This document shows positions 32,009 through 43,012 of a DNA stretch of 64,000 nucleotides, piece after piece. This DNA is from Pictodentalium vernedei (taxonomy: Eukaryota > Mollusca > Scaphopoda > Dentaliida > Dentaliidae). Where the stretch lies: contig CM062294.1 in assembly GCA_031216915.1 (NCBI GenBank), forward strand, positions 28,210,985 to 28,274,984, in the 5' to 3' direction. A program made the position numbers and the translations under genes. The notes beneath the pieces were generated by a model. It ran no database searches. It was not told where the DNA came from and saw only the letters and a program-made list of their open reading frames with translations. Within the stretch, counting starts at the first letter, position 1; each line of letters opens with the position of its first letter.

Positions 32009-32066
<58 letters not shown>
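31404..32066 (+). mobile_element. Outer SINE, split by a second SINE
   Basis: The 5' part (31404-31482) starts inside the body, so the head is missing. The 3' part (31850-32066) has ATGGTGCACTCGCCTTCAACC, TCTCCGAGTACTC, GTCGAAAGTGTCGCTAAACC and a long (AAAT)n tail to 32066. The split comes from the SINE at 31483-31835. Confidence 0.88.
31483..31835 (-). mobile_element. Inner SINE nested in a SINE, 14-bp target duplication
   Basis: TACTGCACGTCAAT occurs at 31469-31482 and again at 31836-31849. On the minus strand the element starts CGCGGTGGCTCAGTAGGTAG (A-box), has GGTTCGAATCC-like B-box (here CAGTTCGAATCCC), the common body and an AAAT tail. Open frames in both directions (31406-31825, 31534-31812) are SINE sequence. 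Confidence 0.95.
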
Positions 32067-32068
<2 letters not shown>

Positions 32069-32604
32069 GTTCAGTACCTTATGTGTTGATGGGTTAGTGC
32101 ATGCAATGTTCTCGACAATGACATAAAACTATCTTCGCGCTTGATTTGTCATATTGTGTAGACTGACTCATCATTCGGTGACAGTGTTTGATTTATTCCG
32201 ACAGAAGCTTTTAATTGTGTAGTTGTTCATAATTGATAATTCAAACAGTAATGCCATTTGATCATTTGGGCTGAGATAATATACTAGGTTAGAACCGGAA
32301 CTGCGAATTTGAATACTGACGTAAACCTCTAGCAGCTGGTATTTGTAAAGGAGTTCAGTGCAGATGAAGGGATTTTCTAGCTTAAAAACCAGGAAACATA
32401 TGACACTGATTGTTGGTAAACATGACGGCATACTTATGCGACACACATGGCCGTTTTGACACTCGATTTTCCATACAAAACGAAAGTGTACTCGTTCCAT
32501 GCTAAGTTGAACCCATAAAGTACAGTACTTACTCTACAATGCATATAGAGTACTTTGTCCGCAAAAGATGTCGACCTGGGGACAATACTATAAAACGTTT
32601 ACAG
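32067..32604. other. Spacer, no gene recognised
   Basis: A 109-codon reverse frame (32171-32500) has no recognisable motif. Confidence 0.4.
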
Positions 32605-32790
32605 TTGTATTTTTCCGAATTGTATTTTCTATTTATGGAAATAACAAACTGAAATAAACCATCAGCATTTTCAAAGATATGGCAATTTGCCAGTTGGCAA
32701 ATTGCCATATCTTTTGAAATGCTAATGGTTCTTTTCCGTCATTTATATTCACATGTAGGAAATAAAATTCGGGAAAATACAATTTTAGAA
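32605..32790. repeat. Foldback with about 80-bp imperfect arms
   Basis: GATATGGCAATTTGCCA and its complement form a perfect inner hairpin around 32710. Weaker symmetry extends out to GTTGTATTTTTCC and GGAAAATACAATTTT. Confidence 0.8.
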
Positions 32791-33000
32791 CTTTTATAGT
32801 GGTAGTCCCTTATCGCAATCTCGTCGGAACGTAGTTACATTAGTTGGGGTAGATACTTTAAAAATAAATGCTACGAAGTCGAGGCCAAATCAAGAGAAAA
32901 AACGTCTGAAATTCAATGTTCCTGCTTTTTATTTCAACAGGTGAGATGTTACAGTCGCGTTCTGTAGAAATTATTTGTCCGCTTATTGCACATAAGACCC
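32791..33000. other. Spacer, no gene recognised
   Basis: Nothing supported. Confidence 0.4.
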
Positions 33001-33203
33001 GGTGTGACAGGAATGATAGTCCGTAGGAAAATTAGTCCCTCTGGACTATTATTCCGCGGAATTATAGTCCTAGGTCTACCATTTCTAGGAATAGTAGTCC
33101 GCCGGACTACTATTCCTAGAAATGGTAGACCTAGGACTATAATTCCGCGGAATAATAGTCCAGAGGGACTAACGTTCCTACGGACTATCATTCCTGTCAC
33201 ACC
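33001..33203. repeat. 203-bp palindrome, 101-bp arms, one-base centre
   Basis: The left arm begins GGTGTGACAGGAATGATAG and the right arm ends CTATCATTCCTGTCACACC; the centre is the C at 33102. I find only two mismatches (AAAATTAG against AACGTTAG). The arms consist of variants of GGAATWRTAGTCC, a short unit that is itself symmetric. Both strands therefore read as almost the same open frame. Confidence 0.95.
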
Positions 33204-33559
33204 TGCACAGTTTTTTGACTCAGTTTCAGTATTTAACATTCGAACTCGTAAGACCGAATTTTCGGTCCAAGTCTAAATTTCGTCCCATTATTGTCTTATT
33301 ATAAGAAATCTATACACGGGGCATTACTGATGAAATAATAACTGCAGTCTGTAGCCATTATTCTATCATCCCTGTATGCTGATATTGGACTCACCCATCC
33401 CACTGTAAGTTACACAAAGAAGATACAATTCCAGGAAAGGAGGGTTCAAACGGCTAATCCTAAGAAAACTCACTAGCAATGGGGACCGTACCGGACCATC
33501 GTGAGAGCTAGACTGGTTCCAGGTCATGCATGACAGGGTTGATTTTCTTACACAATTAG
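33204..33559. other. Spacer, no gene recognised
   Basis: Nothing supported apart from the left target duplication of the next SINE (33549-33559). Confidence 0.4.
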
Positions 33560-33932
33560 CCGGGGGCGCGGTGGCTCAGTTGGTAGAGGTGCAGGCTGCA
33601 AGCCGAGAGGTCCTCGGTTCGAATCCCACCTGCGGCAACCGCGTTGTGTCCTTGGGCAAGACACTTCACCCCGATTGCCTACATGGGGGCACGATGACGC
33701 TGTGTACTGAGGCGTACTGCACGTCGATGGTGCGCATGTCTTCAACCAATCTGACTCTGCCTGTGCTGCGGTGCAGAGTTCAAAATTACGATGTTGGAGA
33801 GCTGACAGCTGCTCGTCGTTGCTCGGTGGTTCTCTCCGGGTACTCCGGCTTCCTCCACCCGTAAAACTGTCACGGTCACGATTAGCTATTGTGCATAAGT
33901 ATGTGACCTTAAACACCAATAAATAAATAACC
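33560..33932 (+). mobile_element. Full-length tRNA-headed SINE
   Basis: TACACAATTAG on both sides (33549-33559, 33933-33943) is the target duplication. Head: A-box TGGCTCAGTTGG, B-box GGTTCGAATCC. Body: GTCCTTGGGCAAGACACTTC, GGGGGCACGATGACGC, CGTACTGCACGTCGATGGTG. Central domain: TCTCCGGGTACTCCGGCTTC. The 3' end is TGTGACCTTAAACACC with an AATA tail, probably mimicking the partner LINE. The best reference copy in the window. Confidence 0.95.
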
Positions 33933-33943
33933 TACACAATTAG

Positions 33944-34287
33944 ACAGGTGGCTTGAAAACTTGGGTGAACCTGATAATGTCCCAGTGAAGGAGTCACATG
34001 ATATTCCCAGTGAAGGAGTCACATGATATGGCTTCATTTTTCTGAAATTCATGGTAATGTCTTCTAGCACTCACCCTGTTCCACATGCTCTCACCACTGA
34101 GACGCCTAGCATCTAGCATTGTTCACAAGTTCAGTTATTGCAAGTTAAAGTCCAAAAAATGAACGTTGGGTTCCCAACTAGCGATAATATTTCACGTCGC
34201 AATGTCACCCTGCATTGCCCTGGACCGGCCAGCACCGGTACAACAAGGGTGCTCTGGTCCGGACCACTGTACAGACCTGGATCGGTA
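33944..34287. other. Spacer with a short direct repeat
   Basis: CCCAGTGAAGGAGTCACATG occurs twice between about 33980 and 34029. No gene recognised. Confidence 0.5.
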
Positions 34288-34790
34288 AGCTACTTTGGGT
34301 ATATTTTATTTATACCCTGATCGTCAGATTAATAAGAGTTTAAATGTTGAATACATCAATATTCACACGTGCGATTCTGTATTTGTTTACATGAGCAATT
34401 TTATAGCCGAAACCAAACGGAAAACGAAACGCGCAACTTACGGGGCCTTCTTTTCACTTTAATAACATAAGAACATACTATTTCGAGTTATGAATGCTTT
34501 ATTAACACGAGACAACGTATGTTTGTTAATTTTTGGTATCTTAAGAGGTAAGCGTATTTAAAAACGTAATAGATAATTACCGGTATCATTTAATTCTTCA
34601 CGAGTGATAAATTTGGACAAGTTGCATTCAAGACGAGGTCACCAAAGGTTAACTTGGATGTAGTTCCACTGTAGGTGTAAATTTTTTGCTATTGAAATCA
34701 CATTGCTGGCGTGTTCACCACGGTTGGTGTGTAAAGCTAAAATTTATGTCACAGGCTTTTTATATATAGTAGAACAGGTAATCATTGTAT
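34288..34790. repeat. Dispersed repeat R, uninterrupted copy
   Basis: Matches 17931-19830 without its LINE and MITE, so it shows the pre-insertion state. No coding signal. Confidence 0.85.
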
Positions 34791-34829
34791 AAAGAAGTAT
34801 ATACGAGATACCCACAGATTTGATCATTG

Positions 34830-35059
34830 TTAATCCTTTGAACTCTAGTGGTATCTTCCATGTCAGTTCAAGAGAAGCAATTAGAAGAGTCCATATTCAT
34901 TATTTAGGGTAGACCAATCAATATTTTCAACGTGCAGCCTCGGGGCTGCACGTTGAAAATATTGATTGGTCTACTCCAAACATTTACTGAACAGCCATCC
35001 TATATAATGATGTTATGACATATCATTTTCCTAGCTCAAAAACGGGTTCAAAGGGCTAA
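34830..35059. mobile_element. MITE family D
   Basis: TTAATCCTTTGAACTCTAG and GGTTCAAAGGGCTAA ends. Central hairpin ATTTTCAACGTGCAGCC / GGCTGCACGTTGAAAAT. Confidence 0.85.
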
Positions 35060-35131
35060 TCACTCTAAAAATATATTTACCTCCCACTGGACGAAGGATT
35101 ACATGACCTGAAACATGAACTTAAACGGACT

Positions 35132-35140
35132 TTTATTATA

Positions 35141-35191
<51 letters not shown>
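35132..35191. repeat. TTA trinucleotide microsatellite
   Basis: About 18 repeats of TTA/ATT. Confidence 0.95.
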
Positions 35192-35196
<5 letters not shown>

Positions 35197-35496
35197 TTTT
35201 CGAGTGAATTCAATAGTGAATAACACCAAACGCGGACTGAATTACATTTGGTGTATATTTTACTTTTTTGTACTGTATATTTATTTTGGTCAATGTGTAC
35301 TTATATGTATACTTTTAACTCCCAGTTCAGTCCCATAACGTATTATTGCAGTGGAACGAAAGGTGTATTGAGTGGAAAACAAGTGTCTTTCAATCCCCAT
35401 TCACATTTTCTTAATGGCAAATAAAAATATGTTTAATTAAACACTGCTACTTTGGTGGTTAGCGTTGGCTGGATATGCCGCTGTGAACATAATGGG
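35192..35496. other. Spacer, no gene recognised
   Basis: Nothing supported. Confidence 0.4.
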
Positions 35497-35701
35497 TTAA
35501 CAATTTACCTCACGCACATGATATCAAAATTCTTATTTTCATTATTTTTTTTGTAAATAAAAAAAAATCAACCAAACCATATCATGTGACACCACAATGG
35601 AACCAATGAGGGGTCACATGATATAATTTTAGTTTTTTTCCGACTTCTTAATGTTTAAATTACGCGGGTACATGAGGCCGAATCGTTAGATAAAGGGTTA
35701 A
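35497..35701. mobile_element. MITE family C, divergent short copy
   Basis: TTAACAATTTACCTCACG and TTAGATAAAGGGTTAA ends. The centre keeps ACATGATAT and GAGGGGTCACATGATAT, but the GAGCTC core is gone. Confidence 0.7.
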
Positions 35702-37097
35702 GAAATCTGGCACGGTGATAACGTCAGGTTCTACTACTTACGGATGCACTGTACATGTGGCTGAAATGTTAAATTAATCTTTTCTGTGCATGGGAGTGCA
35801 AGGGTCGGCATAACACGGATTTGGAGATAGACATAAAAAACAGTCCGCAGACTGATCACAGTTAAATGATGCACACACTCTCACAAAGACCGATAATGGC
35901 CCGTGGGCGGTACAACTGTAGACGGTAGTTCCAAAATTTAACAGCAGATGTCTCTCATATCTCTTGAAGCAATAAATGATTTAATGTAGAAAGGTTATTG
36001 TCCAGAACAGACCTTGCAGAAAAAGTTTGTAAGGTAGAATTAAGTTGATCGTCGAACTGAACAATAGGTCACTCCCAATAAATGATCCAATATTATCATG
36101 TTTAACATTCTTCACGCCTCCGGATACTGGCTTTCAATCAGATGGTCTTCTGCGTCATTTGACTTTCCATTGTTCTGATAAAGATTGAAAAATACAATAG
36201 CCGCGAGCATGCAACAGAATGGCTAGGAATTCAAACCCCTGTCATCCCGGCCAGGACGCGTAGCCATGCACCTATACTAAGGGCGGATGGGGGAGTTCAT
36301 GGCTTTTTCGGCGGATCAAAGCATTTTTATGCCCCAGATATATCACGAAAATCGAAGTCTTGAGTGAGTGAAAGGTACAAAAGGTATTGTCCCTCTCGCG
36401 TTGGTGAGACGAGATAGAGTATATTTTTTCTAAACTTCTCCGTGGAAGTCCCATGTTTGGGCCGTCCCAGAGAAATTTGGAAAAATATACATTATGCGGA
36501 GACATTTTGAGTCGCGAAAGAACATCTATATCATCTCTAATTGCATCAGACGAGGCTCCATGCTGATGGTAGAATTCAGGATTTTTAGTGGGGCGGTGGG
36601 GATTTTTTGGGGGTCCAGGCTCCCCCATGTCTACCCCACTGCCGTGGCTATCAAACCAGTCGAACGGCCATCATGCTTAACTCTACATGAAGACAACCAC
36701 ACGAGGCTAGGACTTTCTACAGATGCCTTTAAACCTTGGGCACAATGAATGCAATTCGTAACTTGGGGGCGGCGGAACGTTCTTTAAAGAGGAGTGGTGT
36801 TGTTGGGACTGAATTTCTTTTAATTGAAAATATCGGCAGTCAGACGCCGGAGTCACGAAAACATGGTAAGCTGTTCTAGGTTGGTTCTCTACCTGAATAA
36901 TGTTGAAAATATGCTATCATTTTGGGGGTCGGCAAAAAACGGGTTTTTTGAACAACATGTTTCAAATTGCAAATTTATCAGTAAATGCTGACAGACTTTA
37001 GCACACAGTAAAAAAGTACCGTTAAAATTACGGTAGAGGTATTGACAAATAGTTGCTGTTACTTCTACTGTAGATATCACAGTAAAATGTTACTATA
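35702..37097. other. Unique-looking region without supported gene
   Basis: A 118-codon reverse frame at 36272-36628 (MGEPGPPKNPHR start) is proline-rich at its N-terminus, but I know no relative and see no splice or poly(A) signals. A possible gene here is at most speculative. Confidence 0.4.
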
Positions 37098-37104
37098 GAA
37101 GTAT

Positions 37105-37143
<39 letters not shown>

Positions 37144-37170
37144 TTTGGTTTAACGACACTTTCGATAGAT
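37098..37170 (-). mobile_element. SINE 3' tail fragment
   Basis: On the minus strand TCGAAAGTGTCGTTAAACC followed by (AAAT)n, the 3' end of the SINE family. Head and body absent. Confidence 0.8.
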
Positions 37171-37590
37171 GTCAATATTGTAGCCATCATCGGCTCTAGA
37201 TATCAATATTGTACCCGCCATTGTCTTTAGATGTCAATATTGTAGCCACCGTCGTCTCTAGATGTCAATATTGTAGCTCCAGCCCACCGTCTTTAGATGT
37301 CAATATTGAAACCGCCATCGTCTCTAGATGTCAATAATGTAGCCGCCATCGTTTCTAGATGTCTATATTATTTGCCCCCACTCCCATCGTCTCAAGATTT
37401 CAATATTGTAGCCCTTCTCTCGCCGTCTCTAGATGTCAATATTGTAGCCTTCCTCCTATCGCCTCAAGATGTCTGTATTGTTGCCCCTCCCATCGTCTCT
37501 AGATGTCAGTATTGTTGCCCACGCCCATCGTCTCTAGATGTCAATATTGTACCCCCCTTATCGTCTCCGGATGTCAATATTCTCAAAATA
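37160..37590. repeat. Minisatellite TCTCTAGATGTCAATATTG, about 13 units
   Basis: Units of 31-38 bp: constant TCTAGATGTCAATATTGTAG, variable C-rich remainder (CCGCCATCG). It starts directly at the SINE tail fragment, whose GATAGATGTCAAT junction resembles the unit. The forward frame 37297-37611 is a by-product. Confidence 0.9.
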
Positions 37591-38129
37591 CCAGACATTA
37601 GACTTTACTGATCAAACCATTTAACTTCTTTATAAACTCAGATCTTTTCTTCTAGACCTGGCGCCGATGCAAGCTGTTTTCAATATTGATGTGAATGGTA
37701 TTCCCCGTTTTGATATAGAAAGGATAGTAAAGACCTGTGTACACATGCGCGCTATGCATAAAAAAAACGATAAGTTTTCTTGGTTTGTAATGCTTCCGCT
37801 TCTGTCTATACGGCCTGCAAAGTGTCAGACTCGTCCTCTGCGATTTCGCTTTCAGCGCAATGCACCTCCTTTGGGAACGAATCGCAGACCTGATGTAGAA
37901 AATAAGCTTCATTTCACTTTCGCGGCCGTTTGAGTTTCTCTTCCCAACAAATCAAGCATTTTGTTATTCGCAGCAGTCAACACGACTGGGAAAACAGAAC
38001 TCATTCTAATGGACATGAATTCCTTTATTGTAAAGTTCTGCATTCTTGAACAATGCGGCGTTGAAAGAGAACCGAGATAGCAGTGGCATTTGATTCTGTT
38101 GTTGAAATATTTTATCCTAACATGTGTGC
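37591..38129. other. Spacer with one unassigned frame
   Basis: The frame 37667-37933 (88 codons, MQAVFNIDVNGIPRFDIE start) has no recognised family; a reverse frame overlaps it almost completely. Not called as a gene. Confidence 0.4.
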
Positions 38130-38372
38130 TTAACTCTTTACCTACCGAGTTGACCACATCCGCCCGCGTAATATACAAATTGAGAAGTTGAAAAAAAAAA
38201 ATCACAAAATTTATTCAAAATCATACACGTGCTCCTTTATTGGAACGAGCTCTTAGAGCTCATTCAAGATAGGGATCACATGATATGGTTTTGTTTAAAT
38301 TTTTGTTTAAAATTGAAAAAAAATATTTGAAATAATAAATTTGGATACCGTGTGCGTTGGGTAAAAGGATAA
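38130..38372. mobile_element. MITE family C
   Basis: TTAACTCTTTACCTACCG and GCGTTGGGTAAAAGGATAA ends. Hairpin core TTATTGGAACGAGCTC..GAGCTCATTCAAGATAG. Confidence 0.8.
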
Positions 38373-38870
38373 ATCCCAATTTTCAGCATTGTTCGGAAGC
38401 AACGCGATACAATTTTATCACATTAGAGTAGATTGATCCTAACATTGGACATATAGAATGCATCCTGCAGCGTGCTCAAGCCATTCCGTAACCTTGGGGG
38501 CTCTGCCTATGCAATATCCTTACCACATATCTATGCCTTTATACAATACTCTAAGATGTTTACCATACACAATATATTTACAATGCACCATTTTATTCTG
38601 TACTGCAGATGAGAATAACAATCATTTATGTATTCATCCCTACTGTGCGATGGTCACTTCGTAGGTCGAACAATTGATGAATTAACCCGAATGGTATCCC
38701 CAACAGAACAGAGGAATCGATTTTTATTTGTAAGGAGACTAAGGAAAAGTTTAACTAAACAGCCCCACAGGGTTGAAGGTTGAATTATTACTAATCCGCT
38801 TTTGGCATTGCATGTTATTTTTCATTTCATTTCAACAAGCATACCAATTTTTTCCTTTACTTGTAAAGGA
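38373..38870. other. Spacer, no gene recognised
   Basis: Nothing supported. Confidence 0.4.
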
Positions 38871-39109
38871 TTAACCCTTTTGAACCCTGGTGTCATCTTT
38901 CTTGTCAGTTCAATTGAAGCAATTAGAAGAGTCCATATGCATTATTTGGGGGTAGACCAATTAATATTTCAACGTGCAGCTACAAGGCTGCACGTTGAAA
39001 ATATTGATTGGTCTACCCACACATTCGCTTAGCAGCCATGATACTTAATGATACTATATCGTATCGTGTTCCTGGCCGTAAAATCGGTCTCTCGCGTTCA
39101 AAGGGTTAG
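38871..39109. mobile_element. MITE family D
   Basis: TTAACCCTTTTGAACCC and GCGTTCAAAGGGTTAG ends. Hairpin core CAACGTGCAGC around TACAAG. Confidence 0.85.
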
Positions 39110-40420
39110 AGACGTGTATTCAAAATCCATCTCCGCCTTAGAAAAATCTCCAATATTTCACATCAATACTTAAAAAGAAACGGCTAAGATTTCCTTGAGG
39201 GCGTAGGGCATGTAATATGTAACATGTAATTTGTATTTAGTTTGATAGGTATTGGCAGCCGTTTCTTCCGAGTATCTTCCCCTAACAAAGAAACCTAACA
39301 AAGACAAGAAACCTCATCACTGAAAATATGAACGCATCACGCATTGTCCTACACAGCATCAAAGTGTCAATAACAACAGAAACCAACGCGCGTAGAACGG
39401 CATGTGTTCTGCGTGCTAGTTATGAAAATAAACCCTAACAAAGATTCGTTGAGGATGGGAGAATTTAAATCACGAAGCGCGTCTCTTAAGAGCTGATGTA
39501 ATCGAGGAAGGGAAATGGACAGCGCGAAAGGTGATAATCCAGACATATTCTGACCACAAAACGTGACTTTAGCCTGGTACGTGAACTTTTGGAAATTGGA
39601 TAAAGGTAGATTAACCTGAATATTATGGAAACCACAAAGCTTGAGATTTCTTCTTATTTCTTATAGCTGCATCAATAACAAAGTTGGCAGAGATACAGCT
39701 CTAATTGTAGACGCATGATATAGACATCGACACGATTACAAACAGAATTTGCTCAATAATTTTCAAATAAGAAGCGAATCGATATGGTTCCCCAACAAAC
39801 AATCAAACATTGACGGTGTTTTCTGACACAGTCAATAAACCCATGAAAATATCAATAGAGCGAAAACTTGGAAACAGTGATCATCCTGGACCGCTGTGCT
39901 TTATAAAAGACGGATTCGACCAGTGTGTAATCTGGATTTTCTCCCAAACATCAGCGTACAATGGGACGACATCCAAAGACGTCTTTACTTGCAAATAAAA
40001 TGAAGGTTCTAATAAATAATAGTATGTATTATCGCGGGGGGATTTTATTCAAATCTAATATTATCGAATCATTAGTTAATGATCATGTTTGCTAACGTAA
40101 CCTGGGAAATCAATGCCATTCCAAGTTGATGAAGACAACATGATGACATTTTTTAAGAGAAGGAGGTGAACATATACAGTTTTGATCAAAGTGAACAGTT
40201 CCTTCTGAAAGGTAAATAATGTGCTGTGCGGTGCCCAGTGGTTGTCAAAAGCTCGTCCTGTACAAGGCACTCCATTAAGTCGCTATATAAACACGATCAG
40301 TTTTTAAAAATGTCAACCGTCTTTCCTCCCTTCCCCCACCAAGGAGTTAGCGAAGTTATGTGAGCTCCCTGATGCCTCAGAACTTTCTCCAGCCCAGTCA
40401 TCTTTATTTATCATGAAATA
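39110..40420. other. Unique-looking region without supported gene
   Basis: Short frames only. A minus-strand stretch of about 68 open codons near 39430-39640 looks protein-like but matches nothing I know. Confidence 0.35.
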
Positions 40421-40905
40421 TGAAAGCCAACTGGCCATCCCTGGCTGAGCTGCCCATTTCTGCCCATTTCACTGATTCCCATGTAGGTGTCCTTATAAGG
40501 TTTACTGTCACTACCAACAATACAGTCTACCTATTCATACCCCCATGTTTCTCCCATCATTCAAATAGTAGTATCATACTTAATACTGTTCAGTTATAAA
40601 ATAGGGACTCATGTGCTGGCGCAGGTTGTTTGCGTGCATACGTGAATGTGCGTGTGTATGTGGGGGCGCGTGTATGTGCCTGTTTTGTTCTACGCCTGCC
40701 TTGGGTCCCTTGTGTCTAAACGCCAAAGCTGCCTGAATGTAAACTTAATGAAATGTCATCATGGAAACAGCCTCGCATAAGCTTGAAGCGTGTTGCTGAA
40801 TCCATTTCCTCCTGTATCTATTGTTATGTAAGCTATACTTGTACTTTTTTGTCTTTTTGTATCTTGATACTACGGGAATAAATACTGTTTAAACTAATAA
40901 AAACA
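40421..40905 (+). mobile_element. 3' UTR of a CR1/L2-like LINE
   Basis: Ends GGGAATAAATACTGTTTAAACTAATA, the family terminus seen at 17385 and 52167. The left limit is uncertain. No ORF2 remains. Confidence 0.6.
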
Positions 40906-40913
40906 TCCACCTA

Positions 40914-41206
40914 CAGTTGAAACTAGAAGTCTTGTGACAGTTAGCGCAGAACATGCTCGTTAGTTAGTTCGCTCTTTACTGTAGTAAAAGGAAATAATCC
41001 ACTGAAATACACAAGGATGGTTTCACAAAGTAATACAAAATATAAAGAGTATGCAAAGTTTCATCACATGGACCACCGGGTTGCACCCGGTGGTCCATGT
41101 GATGAAAATTTGCAAGTATTTCTTGTGATATTGACAGGGACTGGAGTGCACTTATCCAGCACGTAATTATTTCAGAATAGTGTGACAGGTCTTATAGTTT
41201 CAACTG
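40914..41206. mobile_element. MITE family A, divergent
   Basis: CAGTTGAAACTAGAAGTC and TATAGTTTCAACTG ends between TA dinucleotides. The centre is a perfect hairpin CATCACATGGACCACCGGGT, a changed version of the family core but still symmetric. Confidence 0.88.
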
Positions 41207-41273
41207 TAGTAAAATTCTCTCTGATCAAAACTCTATTTATATATAGTACCTTGAACTGATATAGATGATTTCA

Positions 41274-41407
41274 AACTCGTGATGTTTGGATATAAGATTT
41301 TTTGAAACGAGTTTGGTGAATTTGATTCACAACGAGCCTTTAGGCGAGTTGTGAATCGAATTCATCAAACGAGTTTCAAAAAATCTTATATCCAAACATC
41401 ACGAGTT
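41274..41407. repeat. Palindrome with about 60-bp arms
   Basis: AACTCGTGATGTTTGGATAT..TGAAACGAGTTTGG..GATTCACAAC and its inverse ending ATCACGAGTT, around a GCCTTTAGGC centre. About two mismatches. Confidence 0.92.
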
Positions 41408-41717
41408 AAAGATTCTGTATATCACATGAATTTTCGAATGTTTTTTACACTTTTTGTTTAATTCATTGTCGCCAAATTCTCCCAAAACAACAACCGACAA
41501 TCAGTTCGTTGGCTCAGATGCTTCACACCAAGACGACATGAATGCGCTTTACTTGCACCTGTTGTCGTAATATAGTTCCCCGAGTATTTCAAATGTTACC
41601 CTCTTTTCGTTGACATTAATGGAAATAGGACCCAGGCAGATCATTTAATATCACATTAAACAAGTAATATTTAATCAATTTGAAACATTAAACACAAGAA
41701 AGAGTTCCACTGAACAT

Positions 41718-41861
41718 TCATTCTTCGTTCTCAGAATCTGGGTCAAGGACGCGAGCACGTTTCGCTGATGGGTTGTTGTGAAAGTGAATTTGAAAGTTTC
41801 CACCATAAACATCTCTGAATAAACTGTTGACACATTTGATGTTATTCTCTGACTTCGCCAT
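41718..41861 (-). CDS. Possible small ORF, 47 residues, acidic end
   Basis: Reverse-strand ATG to TGA frame starting MAKSENNIKCVNSLFRDVYG, with a basic cluster AKRARV and an acidic end DPDSENEE. ATTAAA-type poly(A) signals follow within about 60 nt. A basic-then-acidic C-terminus of this kind occurs in small proteins of some transposons, which is inference only. The start is the only ATG in frame. Too short to trust without comparison. Confidence 0.25.
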   Translation of the reverse strand: MAKSENNIKCVNSLFRDVYGGNFQIHFHNNPSAKRARVLDPDSENEE

Positions 41862-42303
41862 GGAACTGCATGTTATATCAACGGTTTCTGACAGTTGTTG
41901 ATCCTGTGTGAATGGAAAACGCTGGTTTGTTCGATATTGCTGCTATGGGAGCACGCGCCGATTAGACACTAGTTGATAACCAGGAAATAAGACATGGGTT
42001 GTTACGTCAAAATTAACGACGTTTCATGTGATATATAACATTCTTGCTTAGTATGTTTATGGTTCCAGTTTTCATACACATGAATCTCAAGTAATGGACG
42101 ATCTGTGAAGATGCCACTGCTTGAATTTAATTTTATATCGCCAATGTCGAACAGGAATTACATCGGGGGTCCAGGGTTCAGGGTCCGAGCCACTAAAATG
42201 AAAACAGTTGGTCTACGGCACCCAGGTAGTGTCTAGCCATAAATACGCGGCCACCATGTAAAATGAGCAAATGGAAACCCAGTTAGAATTCCTGCTAAGT
42301 ATA
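41862..42303. other. Spacer, no gene recognised
   Basis: Near 42040-42150 there is similarity to 52240-52340 (GGTTCCAGTTTTCATAC, GATCTGTGAAGAT, CTGCTTGAATTTAATTT), a further unnamed dispersed repeat. Confidence 0.5.
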
Positions 42304-42305
42304 TA

Positions 42306-42619
42306 CAGTTAAAACTAGAAGTCCTGTCATGAATTACGCACAAATAGCACGTTCATCTGCGCGTTAACATACGCGTTATGACCAAAGTAAGGCTATCAAA
42401 TTCTGTATATATGGCCTGTGCACATACAATGTTTCAGCCAATGGACCTCCGGGTAACCCGGAGGTCCATTGGCAGAAACATTGCCTGCGTTTGCTATGAG
42501 TACCCAGGAGAACCTGCCGTGCTTTGGATGCCATTCGATATGGCAATTGCGCGCAATTCCTACGCGCAATTAAGCCTAGATAAGCGCACTGTTCGTGACA
42601 GGACTTCTTGTTTTAACCG
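42306..42619. mobile_element. MITE family A, best copy
   Basis: CAGTTAAAACTAGAAGTCCT and AGGACTTCTTGTTTTAACCG lie between TA dinucleotides. Symmetry continues into CGCACAAATAGCACGTTCAT and into CAATTGCGCGCAATT. The central hairpin is CAATGGACCTCCGGGT / ACCCGGAGGTCCATTG. Confidence 0.9.
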
Positions 42620-42844
42620 TACAGGGTTCCTAAAATGCTTTCAGCATTATTTCGTGTGGAGGACTGGCGATTCGTGCAAATAAAGTAATGTCTTTCAATG
42701 TCTCGCCAAACACCAACATTCGTTATAATTAGAGTTATTGAGTATAAATGAGGTCGTTCGTGATTAAAGAGAGCTGGCCAAGTTGTATTTTCTGAAGCTG
42801 AAAGTCTACGTTAATACAACTTAGGTTAGGATTGTCTAATATAG

Positions 42845-43012
42845 CAATAACATGATTTTGAAGGGCATTACAGTGTATTAAAGGTTCAACAGAAATGGTT
42901 AACAGCCCAAGAGTTTATTAGCGGCCCGCGACGAAGGGCTGTTAACCATTTCTGTTGAGCCGTTGATACACTGTAATGCCCGACAAAGTCATGTTATTTC
43001 TATTATTGCCAC
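42845..43012. repeat. Foldback with about 75-bp imperfect arms
   Basis: AATAACATGATTTTGAAGGG..GGTTCAACAGAAATGGTTAAC mirrors GTTAACCATTTCTGTTGAG..CATGTTATT. The loop is CAAGAGTTTATTAGCGGCCC. Confidence 0.88.

Noticed and set aside
33560..33640. Possible genuine tRNA gene
   Set aside because: A- and B-boxes are present, but the anticodon stem does not pair well, and the copy has a SINE body, tail and target duplication.
36272..36628. 118-codon reverse frame as a gene
   Set aside because: No motif, no splice or poly(A) signals and an overlapping forward frame; kept only as a note in the region entry.
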